A DNA stretch of 64,000 nucleotides from Microbacterium sp. LKL04 (GCF_900102005.1 NZ_LT627736.1:2294001-2358000), one strand, 5' to 3'. Shown: positions 24,725 through 34,403, counted from the stretch's first letter. The notes: generated by a model not told the origin, from the sequence alone. Translations and numbers: made by a program.

Positions 24725-27301
24725 ATGAGCTCCACCGGCCCCACCCCGCCCCACGTGGTCGTGGTGGGTGCCGGGATGGTCGCCCACCGGTTCGTCGAGA
24801 GCCTGCTCAGCCGCACCGACGACGCGTGGCGGGTCACCGTGATCGGCGAGGAGGGGCGGCACCCCTACGACCGGGTCGGCCTCACTTCCTTCTTCGCCGG
24901 TGCGTCCGCCGACGACCTCGAGCTCGACGCGGCTCCCCTGGCGGACGAGCGCGTGCGCTTCCTCCGCGGCACGACGGTCACGCGGATCGATCGCAGCCAG
25001 GCCGAGGTCGTCACCGACCGCGGCGAGCGCATCGGCTACGACCGGCTCGTCCTCGCGACCGGCTCGTACGCCGCGCGGCTCGCCGTGGACGGCTACGACC
25101 ACGACGGATGCTTCGTCTACCGCACCCTCGACGACGTCGAGGCACTGGAGCGCTTCGTCGAGCGCCGATCCGCCGAGCTCGGTCGCCGCCTCGTGGGCAC
25201 CGTCATCGGCGGCGGACTCCTCGGCCTCGAGGCGGCCGGCGCCCTGCAGGGACTCGACGTCGACTGCACCGTCGTGCAGTCCTCGGACCGGCTCATGTCG
25301 GCGCAGCTCGACCTGCCCTCCGGCGACGCCCTGCGGCGTCTCATCGAGCAGCGTGGGATCGGCGTGCGGACCTCCGCACTCACGACGCGACTCGACGCCG
25401 ACCGCACCGGCCAGGTCGTGGGGCTCGAGTTCCGCGACGGCACGTGGGAGCGCACCGACGTCGTCGTCTTCACCGTGGGTGTCCGTCCTCGCGACGAGCT
25501 CGCGCGGACGGCGGGCCTGACCGTCGACCCGCGCGGCGGGGTCGTCATCGACGCCGCCTGCGACACCTCCGACCCGCGCATCCTCGCGATCGGCGAGGTC
25601 GCGAGCTTCGGCGGGCAGTGCGTCGGTCTCGTCGCCCCCGGGTACGCCATGGCCGAGGTCGCCGCCGCGCGGCTGCTCGGACTCGAGGCATCTTTCGCGG
25701 GCTTCGACGTGTCGACCAAGCTCAAGCTCTCGGGTGTCGACGTCGCGAGCTTCGGCGACGCGTTCGCCGAGACGCCCGGCGCGCTCGACGTCGTCTACGC
25801 CGACCCCGTCGCCGGCGTCTACAAGAAGCTCGTCGTCTCTGACGACGCGAAGACCCTGCTCGGCGGCATCCTCGTCGGCGACGCGTCGGCCTACGGCTCG
25901 CTCCGCCCTCTCGTCGGCGGCGCGCTGGGCGGCGACCCGGTCGCGTACCTCATGCCGCAGGACGGCGTCGCCGCCCCGACCGGCGAGCTGCCGGACGAGG
26001 CGCTCGTGTGCTCCTGCAACAGTGTCACGGCCGGCGGCATCCGCTCGGCCGTCCACGACGAGGGCTGCACCGACGTGAAGGGCATCAAGGCCTGCACGAA
26101 GGCCGGCGCCGCCTGCGGATCGTGCGTCGGCATGATCACGAAGCTCCTCGGTAGCGAGCTCGCGAAGACGGGCGCCGCCCTCAGCACGTCGCTCTGCGAG
26201 CACTTCGCGATGTCGCGCCGGCAGCTCTTCGACGCCGTGCGCGTCTCGGGGCTGTCGACCTTCAGCGCGGTCATCGACCGCTTCGGCACCGGACGCGGCT
26301 GCGACATCTGCAAGCCGGTGCTCGCCAGCATCCTGTCGACCCTCACCGGCCGCCACGTGCTCGACGGCGAGAACGCGACGCTGCAGGACACGAACGACCA
26401 CGTCATGGCGAACATGCAGAAGGACGGCAGCTACTCGGTCGTCCCCCGCATCGCCGGCGGCGAGATCACTCCCGAAGGCCTCGTCGTGATCGGGCAGGTG
26501 GCGCAGGACTTCGGGCTGTACACGAAGATCACCGGCGGCCAGCGCATCGACATGTTCGGCGCCCGCCTCGAGCAGCTGCCCGAGATCTGGAAGCGCCTCG
26601 TCGACGCGGGCTTCGAGTCGGGCCACGCGTACGGCAAATCCCTGCGCACCGTGAAGTCGTGCGTCGGCTCGACCTGGTGCCGCTACGGCGTGCAGGACGC
26701 GGTCGGCATGGCCGTGCAGCTGGAGCTCCGCTACCGGGGCCTGCGATCGCCGCACAAGATCAAGCTCGGCGTCTCGGGGTGCGCCCGCGAGTGCGCCGAG
26801 GCCCGCGGCAAGGACGTCGGCGTCATCGCGACCGAGGCCGGCTGGAACATGTACGTCGGCGGCAACGGCGGCTTCACGCCGCGCCACGCGGTGCTCCTCG
26901 CCGAGGGTCTCGACGACGCAGGGCTCCTGCAGGCGATCGACCGCTTCCTCATGTACTACGTCTTCACCGCCGACCGGCTGCAGCGCACGGCCCCGTGGTT
27001 CGAAGACCTCGAGGGCGGCATCGACGAGCTGCGCCGCGTGATCTTCGACGACTCGCTCGGAATCTGCACCGACCTGGATGCCGCGATGGCGCGCCACGTC
27101 GAGAACTACGAGGACGAGTGGAAGGCGACCCTCGACGACCCCGAGAAGCTCCGCCGGTTCGCCTCGTTCGTCAACGCCCCCACGACGCCCGACCCCTCCC
27201 TCGCCTACACGGCGGAGCGCGGGCAGGCCCGCCCGGCGACCGCCGAGGACCGTGACGCCGGCGTGCTCATCGCCGGCACGACGCTGGAGGTGCGGCGATG
27301 A
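24725..27301 (+). CDS. nirB: NADH-dependent nitrite reductase, large subunit
   Basis: 858 aa, cytoplasmic, reduces nitrite to ammonium with NirD. The N-terminal FAD/NAD domains carry GAGMVA and a second GGGLLGLEAAG. A BFD-like [2Fe-2S] domain begins at Cys429 (CSC...GIKACTKAGAACGSC), and a second Cys pair occurs near GRGCDICKP. The sulfite/nitrite reductase half has the [4Fe-4S]-siroheme ligands C-x5-C at 646-652 and C-x3-C at 686-690. The ATG at 24725 avoids the longer nirC-antiphase extension. The stop overlaps nirD (ATGA). Confidence 0.96.
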   Translation: MSSTGPTPPHVVVVGAGMVAHRFVESLLSRTDDAWRVTVIGEEGRHPYDRVGLTSFFAGASADDLELDAAPLADERVRFLRGTTVTRIDRSQAEVVTDRGERIGYDRLVLATGSYAARLAVDGYDHDGCFVYRTLDDVEALERFVERRSAELGRRLVGTVIGGGLLGLEAAGALQGLDVDCTVVQSSDRLMSAQLDLPSGDALRRLIEQRGIGVRTSALTTRLDADRTGQVVGLEFRDGTWERTDVVVFTVGVRPRDELARTAGLTVDPRGGVVIDAACDTSDPRILAIGEVASFGGQCVGLVAPGYAMAEVAAARLLGLEASFAGFDVSTKLKLSGVDVASFGDAFAETPGALDVVYADPVAGVYKKLVVSDDAKTLLGGILVGDASAYGSLRPLVGGALGGDPVAYLMPQDGVAAPTGELPDEALVCSCNSVTAGGIRSAVHDEGCTDVKGIKACTKAGAACGSCVGMITKLLGSELAKTGAALSTSLCEHFAMSRRQLFDAVRVSGLSTFSAVIDRFGTGRGCDICKPVLASILSTLTGRHVLDGENATLQDTNDHVMANMQKDGSYSVVPRIAGGEITPEGLVVIGQVAQDFGLYTKITGGQRIDMFGARLEQLPEIWKRLVDAGFESGHAYGKSLRTVKSCVGSTWCRYGVQDAVGMAVQLELRYRGLRSPHKIKLGVSGCARECAEARGKDVGVIATEAGWNMYVGGNGGFTPRHAVLLAEGLDDAGLLQAIDRFLMYYVFTADRLQRTAPWFEDLEGGIDELRRVIFDDSLGICTDLDAAMARHVENYEDEWKATLDDPEKLRRFASFVNAPTTPDPSLAYTAERGQARPATAEDRDAGVLIAGTTLEVRR

Positions 27302-27678
27302 CGATGGTGACGCATGAGACGGATGCCGCGGCCCCGCCCGCCGGCTGGACGGCGGTGTGCGCGGTGACCGACCTCGAGACCGAGCGCGGCCGTGCCGCCC
27401 TCCTCGGCGGCACGCAGGTCGCACTGTTCCTCACCCACGCCGGACGCGTCCACGCGGTGCAGAACCTCGACCCGTACAGCGGAGCCCACGTCATCTCCCG
27501 CGGCATCGTCGGCACCCGCGGCGACGTGCCGACGGTCGCATCGCCCATGTACAAGCAGGTCTTCGATCTGCGCACCGGGGCGTGCCTCGAGACGAACGGC
27601 AAGGAGCCGCTGGCCCTGCGCGTCTGGCCCGCTGCCGTCGCCGACGGGATCGTCTACCTCCGGGAGGAGCAGCGATGA
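27298..27678 (+). CDS. nirD: nitrite reductase small subunit
   Basis: 126-aa Rieske-fold protein that partners NirB. The NirD pattern is present: a first strand block with VCAVTDLE, then QVALFLTHAGRVHAVQNLDPYSGAHVISRGIVG, and a late LALRVWPAAVADGIVYL. The Rieske cysteines are absent, as usual for NirD. It overlaps nirB upstream and the siroheme gene downstream by 4 bp each. Confidence 0.94.
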   Translation: MTMVTHETDAAAPPAGWTAVCAVTDLETERGRAALLGGTQVALFLTHAGRVHAVQNLDPYSGAHVISRGIVGTRGDVPTVASPMYKQVFDLRTGACLETNGKEPLALRVWPAAVADGIVYLREEQR

Positions 27679-28910
27679 CCGCCATGATCGGGCTGTCCCT
27701 CACCGGTCGACGCGTCGTCTTCGTCGGCGGGGGGACCGTCGCCGGCCGGCGAGTGGGACGCTTCCTCGACGAGGGCGCGCTCGTGACCGTCGTCGCGCCC
27801 GCGCTCGGTGACGCGATGCGCGAGCTCGTCGACGCGGGACGGGTCACGTGGACCGCCCGCCCGGCCCGCGAGGCCGATGTGGCGGATGCCTGGTTCGTGC
27901 ACGCGGCGACGGCCCAGGCATCCGTCGACGCGACCGTCGCGGCCTGGTGCGAGTCGGCCCGCGTGTTCTGCGTGAACGCCTCGGACGGCGCCCACGGCAC
28001 GGCGAGACTCACCGCCGAGACGCGATCGGGGGACGTCATCGTCGGAGTGGCCTCCGACGCCGGCGTCGACCCGCGCCGGTCCGCCCGGCTGCGCGACGCG
28101 ATCGGGTCAGCCCTCCGCGAGGGGACGCTCCCCCTCCGTCGCCGGCGGAAGGCCGCCGGGCGGGTGGACCTCGTCGGCGGTGGTCCCGGCCCCGCCGACC
28201 TCATGACCGTCCGCGGTCGCCGGCTGCTCGCCGAGGCCGACGTCGTCGTCGCCGATCGTCTCGGCCCGACGGACGTGCTGAGCGAGCTCGACCCCGACGT
28301 CGAGGTGATCGACGTCGGCAAGGCCCCCGGCAACCACCCGGTGCCGCAGGAGGAGATCAACGCTCTCCTCGTCGCCCACGCGAAGGCAGGCAAGCGCGTC
28401 GTGCGTCTGAAGGGCGGCGATCCGTTCGTCTTCGGACGCGGCGGCGAAGAGGTCACCGCGTGCCTGGCCGCAGGCGTGCCCGTCGAGGTCGTGCCGGGGC
28501 TGACGAGTGTCGTCTCGGTTCCCCAGGCCGCCGGCATCCCGGTCACCCACCGCGGCACCGCCGCCGGCCTGCACGTCACGATCGGACAGGGACCCGTCAC
28601 ACCCGCCACCCGAGCCGCCCTCGCCGACGCGACGATCACGACCGTGGTGCTCATGGGGGTCGCCGCGCTCCCTAAGCTCGTCGCCGCCGCGCTCGCGGCC
28701 GGCGCCCCCGAGGATCGCCCCGTCGCGATCGTCGAGCGCGGCCACACGCCCACGCAGCGGACCACCCGCACGACCCTCGCCGACGCGGTGACGGATGCCG
28801 CGGCCGCAGGGGTGAGCAATCCCGCCGTCATCGTGGTGGGCGACGTCGCCGCCGCCGGCCTGCTGCTGCCGGAGCCCGTGGCCGCGGGAACGGGGGATCC
28901 GCCCCGGTGA
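27675..28910 (+). CDS. cysG: precorrin-2 dehydrogenase / uroporphyrinogen-III C-methyltransferase
   Basis: 411-aa fusion for siroheme synthesis. Residues about 1-155 form a NAD-binding precorrin-2 dehydrogenase domain (VVFVGGGTVAGRRV). Residues about 163-400 form the SAM-dependent methyltransferase: VDLVGGGPGPADLMTVRG, then VRLKGGDPFVFGRGGEE and VVPGLTSVVSVPQAAGIPVTHRG. The N-terminal part is shorter than in E. coli CysG, so iron insertion is probably left to the CbiX-type chelatase at the end of the operon. Translationally coupled on both sides (ATGA and GTGA). Confidence 0.93.
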   Translation: MTAMIGLSLTGRRVVFVGGGTVAGRRVGRFLDEGALVTVVAPALGDAMRELVDAGRVTWTARPAREADVADAWFVHAATAQASVDATVAAWCESARVFCVNASDGAHGTARLTAETRSGDVIVGVASDAGVDPRRSARLRDAIGSALREGTLPLRRRRKAAGRVDLVGGGPGPADLMTVRGRRLLAEADVVVADRLGPTDVLSELDPDVEVIDVGKAPGNHPVPQEEINALLVAHAKAGKRVVRLKGGDPFVFGRGGEEVTACLAAGVPVEVVPGLTSVVSVPQAAGIPVTHRGTAAGLHVTIGQGPVTPATRAALADATITTVVLMGVAALPKLVAAALAAGAPEDRPVAIVERGHTPTQRTTRTTLADAVTDAAAAGVSNPAVIVVGDVAAAGLLLPEPVAAGTGDPPR

Positions 28911-30055
28911 CCATCGCCCGCCCCGCCCTCTCCGCCGCGCTCGGCGGCTGCACGATCGTCATCGCCGTCGATCGTCGCTCCGCCGAGCTCGCCTCGGCGC
29001 TGGAGCGGCACGGGGCGACGGTGCGCCACGCCCCCGCCCTGACGATCGAGTCGCACATCGACGACGACGCGCTCATCGGAGCGACGCGTGCGCTGATCGA
29101 CGATCCGCCCGACATCGTGGTCGCCACCACGGGAGTCGGTTTCCGCGGGTGGATGGAAGCCGCCGACGAAGCGGGACTGCAGGGTGCGCTCCACGCGGCG
29201 CTCGCGGGCGCGCAGATCGTGGCGCGCGGGCCGAAGGCGCGCGGAGCGATCCAGCAGGCCGGCCTGACCGCCGACTGGGTCGCCGAGTCCGAGACCTCCG
29301 AGGAGCTCGGCGCGTTCCTGCTGGCCGAGGGCGTCGCCGGCCGTCGCGTCGCGGTCCAGCACCACGGGTCGGGCGCGGACGGGCTCGACGAGCTGTTCTC
29401 GGCCGCGGGTGCCGATGTCGTGAGCCTCACCGTCTACCGCTGGGGACCTCCTCCCGATTCCGCCGCCGTCGCACGGTCGGTCGCCCAGACGGCACAGGGC
29501 GATGTCGACGCCGTCCTCTTCACCTCCGCGCCCGGCGCCGCCGAGTGGCTCGCGACGGCGCGACGGGAGGGCGCCCTCGACGCGATCGTGCGCCGGTCGG
29601 TCGACGGCACGCTCCTCCTCGCCGCCGTCGGCCCGATCACGGCAGGTCCGCTCGTCGAGGCCGGAGCGGCACCGCTCGTCGCCGAGCGCGGCCGGCTCGG
29701 ATCCCTCGTGCGAGCCGTCGTCACGCACTTCGGCGGCGGCGGCGCCCCCGCCCTCGAGACCGCAGCCGGGCGGCTGGAGCTTCGCAGCGGCGCTGCTGTC
29801 CTGGACGGCGCGCTCCTGCCCCTGTCGCCCACGTCCGCCGCGATCCTCGCCCTCCTCTTCGCCGCCGGGGGCGGTGTCGTCAGCCGAGCCGAACTCGCCG
29901 AAGCCCTGCCCCGCTCGGGCGCCGGCGACAGCACCCACGCGGTCGATGTCGCGATCGCGCGCACGCGCGAGGCCCTCGGCATCCCGACCCTCATCCGCAC
30001 CGTCGTCAAACGCGGCTACCGCCTCGACGTCCTCACCCCGGGAGAGACACCGTGA
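28907..30055 (+). CDS. uroporphyrinogen-III synthase fused to a winged-helix DNA-binding domain
   Basis: 382 aa. Residues about 1-265 follow the HemD fold (VVATTGVGFRGWMEA, VARGPKARGAIQQAGL, DAVLFTSAPGAAEWL). Residues about 285-378 form an OmpR/PhoB-type winged helix (LLPLSPTSAAILALLFAAGGGVVSRAELAEAL ... VDVAIARTREALG ... IRTVVKRGYRL). The same fusion occurs in Mycobacterium (Rv0260c) near nitrite/nitrate genes. It may act as enzyme, as regulator of the operon, or both. GTG start overlaps the previous stop. Confidence 0.87.
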   Translation: MTIARPALSAALGGCTIVIAVDRRSAELASALERHGATVRHAPALTIESHIDDDALIGATRALIDDPPDIVVATTGVGFRGWMEAADEAGLQGALHAALAGAQIVARGPKARGAIQQAGLTADWVAESETSEELGAFLLAEGVAGRRVAVQHHGSGADGLDELFSAAGADVVSLTVYRWGPPPDSAAVARSVAQTAQGDVDAVLFTSAPGAAEWLATARREGALDAIVRRSVDGTLLLAAVGPITAGPLVEAGAAPLVAERGRLGSLVRAVVTHFGGGGAPALETAAGRLELRSGAAVLDGALLPLSPTSAAILALLFAAGGGVVSRAELAEALPRSGAGDSTHAVDVAIARTREALGIPTLIRTVVKRGYRLDVLTPGETP

Positions 30056-30753
30056 CCCCTGTCCTCATCGCCTGCTCGCACGGGACCAGCTCGCTCGAGG
30101 GCCGCGCCGCCATCTCGGCCGTCGTCGAGCAGGTGCGTCTGCTGCTGCCCCACGTCGCCGTGGCGGAGGCGTTCGTCGACGTCCAGCAGCCCGAGATCGA
30201 CGACGTCGTCCAGGCCACCTCCCCCCGCCCGGCCGTCGTCGTGCCCCTCCTGCTGTCGACCGGGTTCCACACGAAGGTCGACATCGCGCGGGCGGTGACG
30301 GATGCCGGTTCCCGCGCCGTCGCGACCGTCGCCCTCGGACCGCATCCGCTCCTCGCCGACCTGCTCGCGGAGCGACTGCGCGATGCCGGCCTCGCCCCCG
30401 GCGATGCGGTGGTGCTGGCCGCGGCGGGATCGAGCGACCCTGCGGCATCCGTCGACGTCGCGGAGATGGCGGACCTCTTGCGGGAGCGGATCGACGCCCC
30501 CGTCTCGGTCGGCTTCGCCGCGGGCGCCGGCACGAGGATCGCCGACGCCGTCGCCGCGGCTCGGGATGCCGGTGCGATGCGGGTCGTCGCGGCCAGCTAC
30601 GTCCTCGCGCCGGGGTTCTTCGCCGACGTCATCGCCCGCGCCGGCGCCGATGCGGTGACCGCCCCGCTGGCCCCCGACGCCGCGGTCGCGACCGTGGTCG
30701 TCGAGCGCTACCTGGCCGCCGCTGCCTCCGCGCGAGCGACGGCCGCCGCCTGA
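30052..30753 (+). CDS. cbiX: sirohydrochlorin ferrochelatase (CbiX/SirB type)
   Basis: 233 aa in two CbiX-like halves. The first half has ACSHGTSSLEGR with the metal-binding His and PLLLSTGFHTKVDI with a second His. The second half is degenerate, having LAAAGSSDPA in place of SHGS. It would insert iron into sirohydrochlorin to complete siroheme for NirB. Starts with GTG overlapping the stop of the preceding gene and ends the operon, convergent with a DMT exporter 6 bp away. Confidence 0.9.
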   Translation: MTPVLIACSHGTSSLEGRAAISAVVEQVRLLLPHVAVAEAFVDVQQPEIDDVVQATSPRPAVVVPLLLSTGFHTKVDIARAVTDAGSRAVATVALGPHPLLADLLAERLRDAGLAPGDAVVLAAAGSSDPAASVDVAEMADLLRERIDAPVSVGFAAGAGTRIADAVAAARDAGAMRVVAASYVLAPGFFADVIARAGADAVTAPLAPDAAVATVVVERYLAAAASARATAAA

Positions 30754-30759
30754 CGCGGC

Positions 30760-31635
30760 TCAGCCGACCGGCTCGACGACGTCGTCGGCGCGGCGCCCCG
30801 CCGCACGGACGGCGCCGATCGAGGCAGCGATGACGAGCGCGATGCCGATGAGCTCGATCACCGTTAGGTGCTGCCCGAGCAGCACGAAACCCGCCAGCGA
30901 TGCCGTCGCGGGAGCGAGCGCCATGAGGATCGCGAACGCAGCCGCCGGCAGGCGTCGGAGCGCGATCAGTTCGAGGGCGTACGGGATGGTCGAGGACAGG
31001 AGCGCGACGGCGGCACCCAGCGCGACGAGGTCGAGCCGCAGAAGCGCGCTGCCCGCGTTCGCGATGCCGAACGGCAGCGAGAGGAGCGCGCCCACCGCCA
31101 TCGCGAGGGCCAACCCGTCGAGCCGAGGGAACGCGGCGCCGACCTTCGCCGACGACAGGATGTAGAACGCCCAGCTCACGGCCGCGCCGAGGGCGAAGGC
31201 GACGCCGAGCGGATCGAGCCGGTCGAACCCCCCGCCTCCGAGCGCGACGACGCCCACGAGCGCGAGCCCCGCCCAGATCCAGGCCGAAGCCCGCCGACTC
31301 GCGATGATCGACAGGGCGAGCGGACCGAGCACCTCGATCGTCACCGTCACCCCGAGCGCGAGCCGCTCGAGGGCGAGGTAGAAGAACCCGTTCATGACCG
31401 CCAGCGCCACGCCCAGCTGGACGACGGCGAGCCATGACGCGCGGCTGTGGCCGCGCCAGGAGGGCCGGGCGATCAGCCCGAGGATGAGCGCGGAGAACAC
31501 GAGGCGCAGCATCACCATGCCGAGCGGTCCCACCTCGGGGAACAGGAGCACCGCGAGCGAGGCGCCGACCTCCTGGCAGCACAACCCCACGACGACCAGC
31601 GTGACGGCGGTCGTCGACGTGCCGCGTGCGGTCAC
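30760..31635 (-). CDS. EamA/DMT superfamily transporter
   Basis: 291 aa, ten hydrophobic segments arranged as two EamA repeats, similar to the RhtA amino-acid/homoserine exporters (AFYILSSAKVG and SSTIPYALELIALRRLPAAAFAILMALAPA in the second half). The GTG start at 31635 overlaps the stop of the beta-lactamase-fold gene (GTGA), so the two are translationally coupled. Substrate unknown. Confidence 0.88.
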   Translation of the reverse strand: MTARGTSTTAVTLVVVGLCCQEVGASLAVLLFPEVGPLGMVMLRLVFSALILGLIARPSWRGHSRASWLAVVQLGVALAVMNGFFYLALERLALGVTVTIEVLGPLALSIIASRRASAWIWAGLALVGVVALGGGGFDRLDPLGVAFALGAAVSWAFYILSSAKVGAAFPRLDGLALAMAVGALLSLPFGIANAGSALLRLDLVALGAAVALLSSTIPYALELIALRRLPAAAFAILMALAPATASLAGFVLLGQHLTVIELIGIALVIAASIGAVRAAGRRADDVVEPVG

Positions 31636-32885
31636 CCTCCGCAGGTGGCGTAGCGGGCGAGCTCAGGCGCGAGGCTCTCCGCGGTCCACGGCAGGCCCAT
31701 CTCGGGCGCCGTACGCCCGTCCGCGGCAGGGGCCTTCGAGGCCAGTGCCGCGAGCTGCCAGGCGAGCACGCGCACGGCGTTCGACGACGCACGAGATTCG
31801 TTGAGGACGACCACGACGGACATGCCCGTCGTCCGGTCCGCGAACGCCGCCACCATGTAGCCCGGAAGCGAGCCGAACTGCCCGACGAGACTGCCGGCCT
31901 GGTAGGTGCCGCCGTCCGCCGTGAACCATGCCGGCTGCTCGGAGTTCGCGGGACGAGGGTCGGCGTAGCGGGTGTCCGCGTCGTACGACCGGGCGCCGAC
32001 GGCGAGAGCGCGCACGTACGTCGACAGATCACCCACGGTCGACACGACACCGCCCGACGCGGCACCGACGCTCGAGGTGACCTCGGTCACATCGATCGGG
32101 GCGCTGCAGTCCGGCTTCCGGTCCTTGCCGTTGGCGATGTACGCACCCTTGAGGCGATCTCCGCCGCCCGCTCCCGTGGGGTAGGCGCTGGAGGACATCC
32201 CGAGCGGCTCGAACACGTACTCGTTGTACAGGTCGGAGAGCGACTCACCGCCCGCACGTTCGAGCACGAGTCCGAGGAGCACGTACCCGGTGTCGGAATC
32301 GCGGAACTCCGCGCCGGGCGCAGCTGTCGCGCGTTGGGCGATCCCGTAGGCCACGAGCTCGCGCGGGTTCCACACGCGCTCGGGCGCCGCGATCACGCGG
32401 GGGAAGACCCGGCCGAGGTAGCCTGCCAGACCGCTCGTGCTGTCGCACAGGTCACCCAGGGTGATCCCCGCCTGCCCGGGGTAGGAATCGAGCCAGTCGC
32501 CGACGGTGTCGTCGAGGCCGACGGTCCCCTTCTTCACGAGGGCGTACAGCACATCGCAGGTCATGGCGCGCGTGACGTTGGCGCTCTTGAAGGTCATGGA
32601 CGGGTCGACCTCGGGCCCGCCGGGGCCTGACGTGCCGAGGCCCGCGACCCATTCACCCGACCACGGCACCGAGACCGAGACGATCGCGCCGCTGGCGCCG
32701 ATCGAGGTCATCGCCGTCTCGGTGAGCGACTGCATCTGCTCCGTGAGATCGGCGGGCAGGGCGCCGTCGACCTGGTCGACCCCGATGTCGATGCGCTCCG
32801 GCTGGGGAGCGCACGCGCCGAGACCGATCGCGAGGCCGAGCGCCGTCACTGCAGCGACCACTCGCCTCGACACACGTCCTGCCAC
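31632..32885 (-). CDS. beta-lactamase-fold lipoprotein with degenerate active site
   Basis: 417 aa. Lipoprotein signal with lipobox ending GAC (Cys25). The rest aligns with class C beta-lactamase/serine-hydrolase proteins, but each catalytic motif is changed: the position of SVTK reads NVTR (103-106), the YSN position reads DSD (196-198 in FRDSDTGYVLLG), and the HGG position reads QFG (336-338). It is therefore probably not a hydrolase and may bind peptidoglycan or a ligand at the cell surface. ATG at 32885. Coupled to the EamA exporter downstream. Confidence 0.82.
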   Translation of the reverse strand: MAGRVSRRVVAAVTALGLAIGLGACAPQPERIDIGVDQVDGALPADLTEQMQSLTETAMTSIGASGAIVSVSVPWSGEWVAGLGTSGPGGPEVDPSMTFKSANVTRAMTCDVLYALVKKGTVGLDDTVGDWLDSYPGQAGITLGDLCDSTSGLAGYLGRVFPRVIAAPERVWNPRELVAYGIAQRATAAPGAEFRDSDTGYVLLGLVLERAGGESLSDLYNEYVFEPLGMSSSAYPTGAGGGDRLKGAYIANGKDRKPDCSAPIDVTEVTSSVGAASGGVVSTVGDLSTYVRALAVGARSYDADTRYADPRPANSEQPAWFTADGGTYQAGSLVGQFGSLPGYMVAAFADRTTGMSVVVVLNESRASSNAVRVLAWQLAALASKAPAADGRTAPEMGLPWTAESLAPELARYATCGG

Positions 32886-32976
32886 GCGCAGATCACCCCC
32901 GGGATTCGTCTCAACGATTACAACACACCCGTCGCGCCTGTCCGGTCGCGCCTCGCGTGATGACGGATGCCGGGTC

Positions 32977-34368
32977 TCACCCGGCGTTCTGTGCCGCCCG
33001 GACCCCGGCCATGAAGCGCCGCACGTCGCGGTCGACGAGGATGTCGGCGGGGCGGAGGGGACGCGAGAGGTAGAGCCCGTCGAGTGACGTCAGTCGCGAC
33101 AGTGCGACGTAGGTCTGGCCCGGGGCGAACGCGCCGTTTCCGAGGTCGATGATCGCCCGGTCGTAGGTCTTCCCCTGCGACTTGTGGATCGTGACCGCCC
33201 ACGCCAGCCGCAGCGGGAACTGCGTGTACTCCGCGACGATCTCGCGGGTCAGCTTGCGGGTGCCCGGGTCGTAGGCGTAGCGGAACTTCTCCCACACCGT
33301 CGGCTCGACGTCGTGCTCCTCGCCGTCGAGCTCGACGCGGACGGTGCCGCCCGCGATGCGCGTGACGGTGCCGATCGACCCGTTCACCCACCGGGGGCCG
33401 TCGCCGCCGAAGCCGCCGATGTCGTTGCGCAGGAACATGACCTGTGCGCCCACCTTCAGCTGCAGCTCCTGGTCGGCGGGGTAGGCGTCGCCGCGACCGA
33501 AGTCGCCGCTGATCTCTGCGCGCGCCGTCTGCGCCGGCCCGGGCAGCGCGTCGAGGTGACGCTGGTTTATGCGCGACACGATGTCGTTGCGGGTCGCGAG
33601 GGTGATGATCGGCACCTCGCCCGCTGCCGGCTCCGGCGGCTTCCGAGCGCCGGCCGCGTTGAGGGCGCCCGCGATGTCCGCCGTCACGATCCCGTGGCGC
33701 ACGGCGTTCAGCATCGCTTTGAAGGCGTCGTCGGACTGCCGGTGGATGCTGCGGAGCTCGGCGATGTGCAGCGGAGCCCCGACCCGCCCGAGATCGAGCA
33801 GTCCGTCGGAGCGGATGGCACCGGCATCCGCTCGGGGGCCTGCCCACACCTGCGCGTCGAAGAACCAGAACGAGCGGTAGTGGTCCTGGATGTAGCGCAG
33901 CTCGTCACCCCGGGGCGGGACCGGGGAGAGCTGGTACGGGTCGCCGAACATGACGACCTGCACCCCGCCGAAGGCTTCGGCGCGCTTTCGCCGCGCCTGC
34001 CGGAGCGACCGGTCGATGGCGTCCATGACATCGGCGTTGACCATCGAGACCTCATCGATGATGAGGGTGTCGATGGCGTTCAGGATCTTGCGGGTCGCGT
34101 CGGTCTGCTCGATCTCGCTGTCGGCGATGAGACCGATCGGCAGCTTGAACAGCGAATGGATGGTCTGTCCCTCGACGTTGAGGGCGGCCACGCCCGTCGG
34201 CGCGCAGACGGCGATCTGCTTGGTCGTGTTCCACGACAGGTGCTGGAGGAGCGTCGACTTGCCGGTTCCGGCGCGACCGGTCACGAACACGTGCTCGCGG
34301 GTGTCCTCGATGAGACGGAAGAGCGCGTCCTGTTCGGGAGACAGGGGCGGCAGGCTCACCGGAACCAT
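32977..34368 (-). CDS. PIF1/RecD-like ATP-dependent helicase
   Basis: 463-aa superfamily 1B helicase. Walker A is GRAGTGKST (about residues 31-39), Walker B/DEAD-like LIIDEVSMV, and later motifs are FGDPYQLSPV, IHRQ, and the C-terminal ARIHKSQG-type motif TIHKSQGKTYDRAIIDLG with TYVALSRL. Single protein without extra domains. The ATG at 34368 begins just before the first motif; the 35 bp to the divergent membrane-protein gene hold the shared promoter region. Likely works on replication or recombination intermediates. Confidence 0.9.
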   Translation of the reverse strand: MVPVSLPPLSPEQDALFRLIEDTREHVFVTGRAGTGKSTLLQHLSWNTTKQIAVCAPTGVAALNVEGQTIHSLFKLPIGLIADSEIEQTDATRKILNAIDTLIIDEVSMVNADVMDAIDRSLRQARRKRAEAFGGVQVVMFGDPYQLSPVPPRGDELRYIQDHYRSFWFFDAQVWAGPRADAGAIRSDGLLDLGRVGAPLHIAELRSIHRQSDDAFKAMLNAVRHGIVTADIAGALNAAGARKPPEPAAGEVPIITLATRNDIVSRINQRHLDALPGPAQTARAEISGDFGRGDAYPADQELQLKVGAQVMFLRNDIGGFGGDGPRWVNGSIGTVTRIAGGTVRVELDGEEHDVEPTVWEKFRYAYDPGTRKLTREIVAEYTQFPLRLAWAVTIHKSQGKTYDRAIIDLGNGAFAPGQTYVALSRLTSLDGLYLSRPLRPADILVDRDVRRFMAGVRAAQNAG

Positions 34369-34403
34369 GCTAGCTACCAGCCGGCCTTTCCTAGACTGAG
34401 CAC

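Noticed and set aside
24467..27424. 985-codon minus-strand open frame opposite nirB
   Set aside because: nirB on the plus strand has complete cofactor motifs; the antisense frame is an Arg/Ala/Asp-rich product typical of GC-rich shadow frames.
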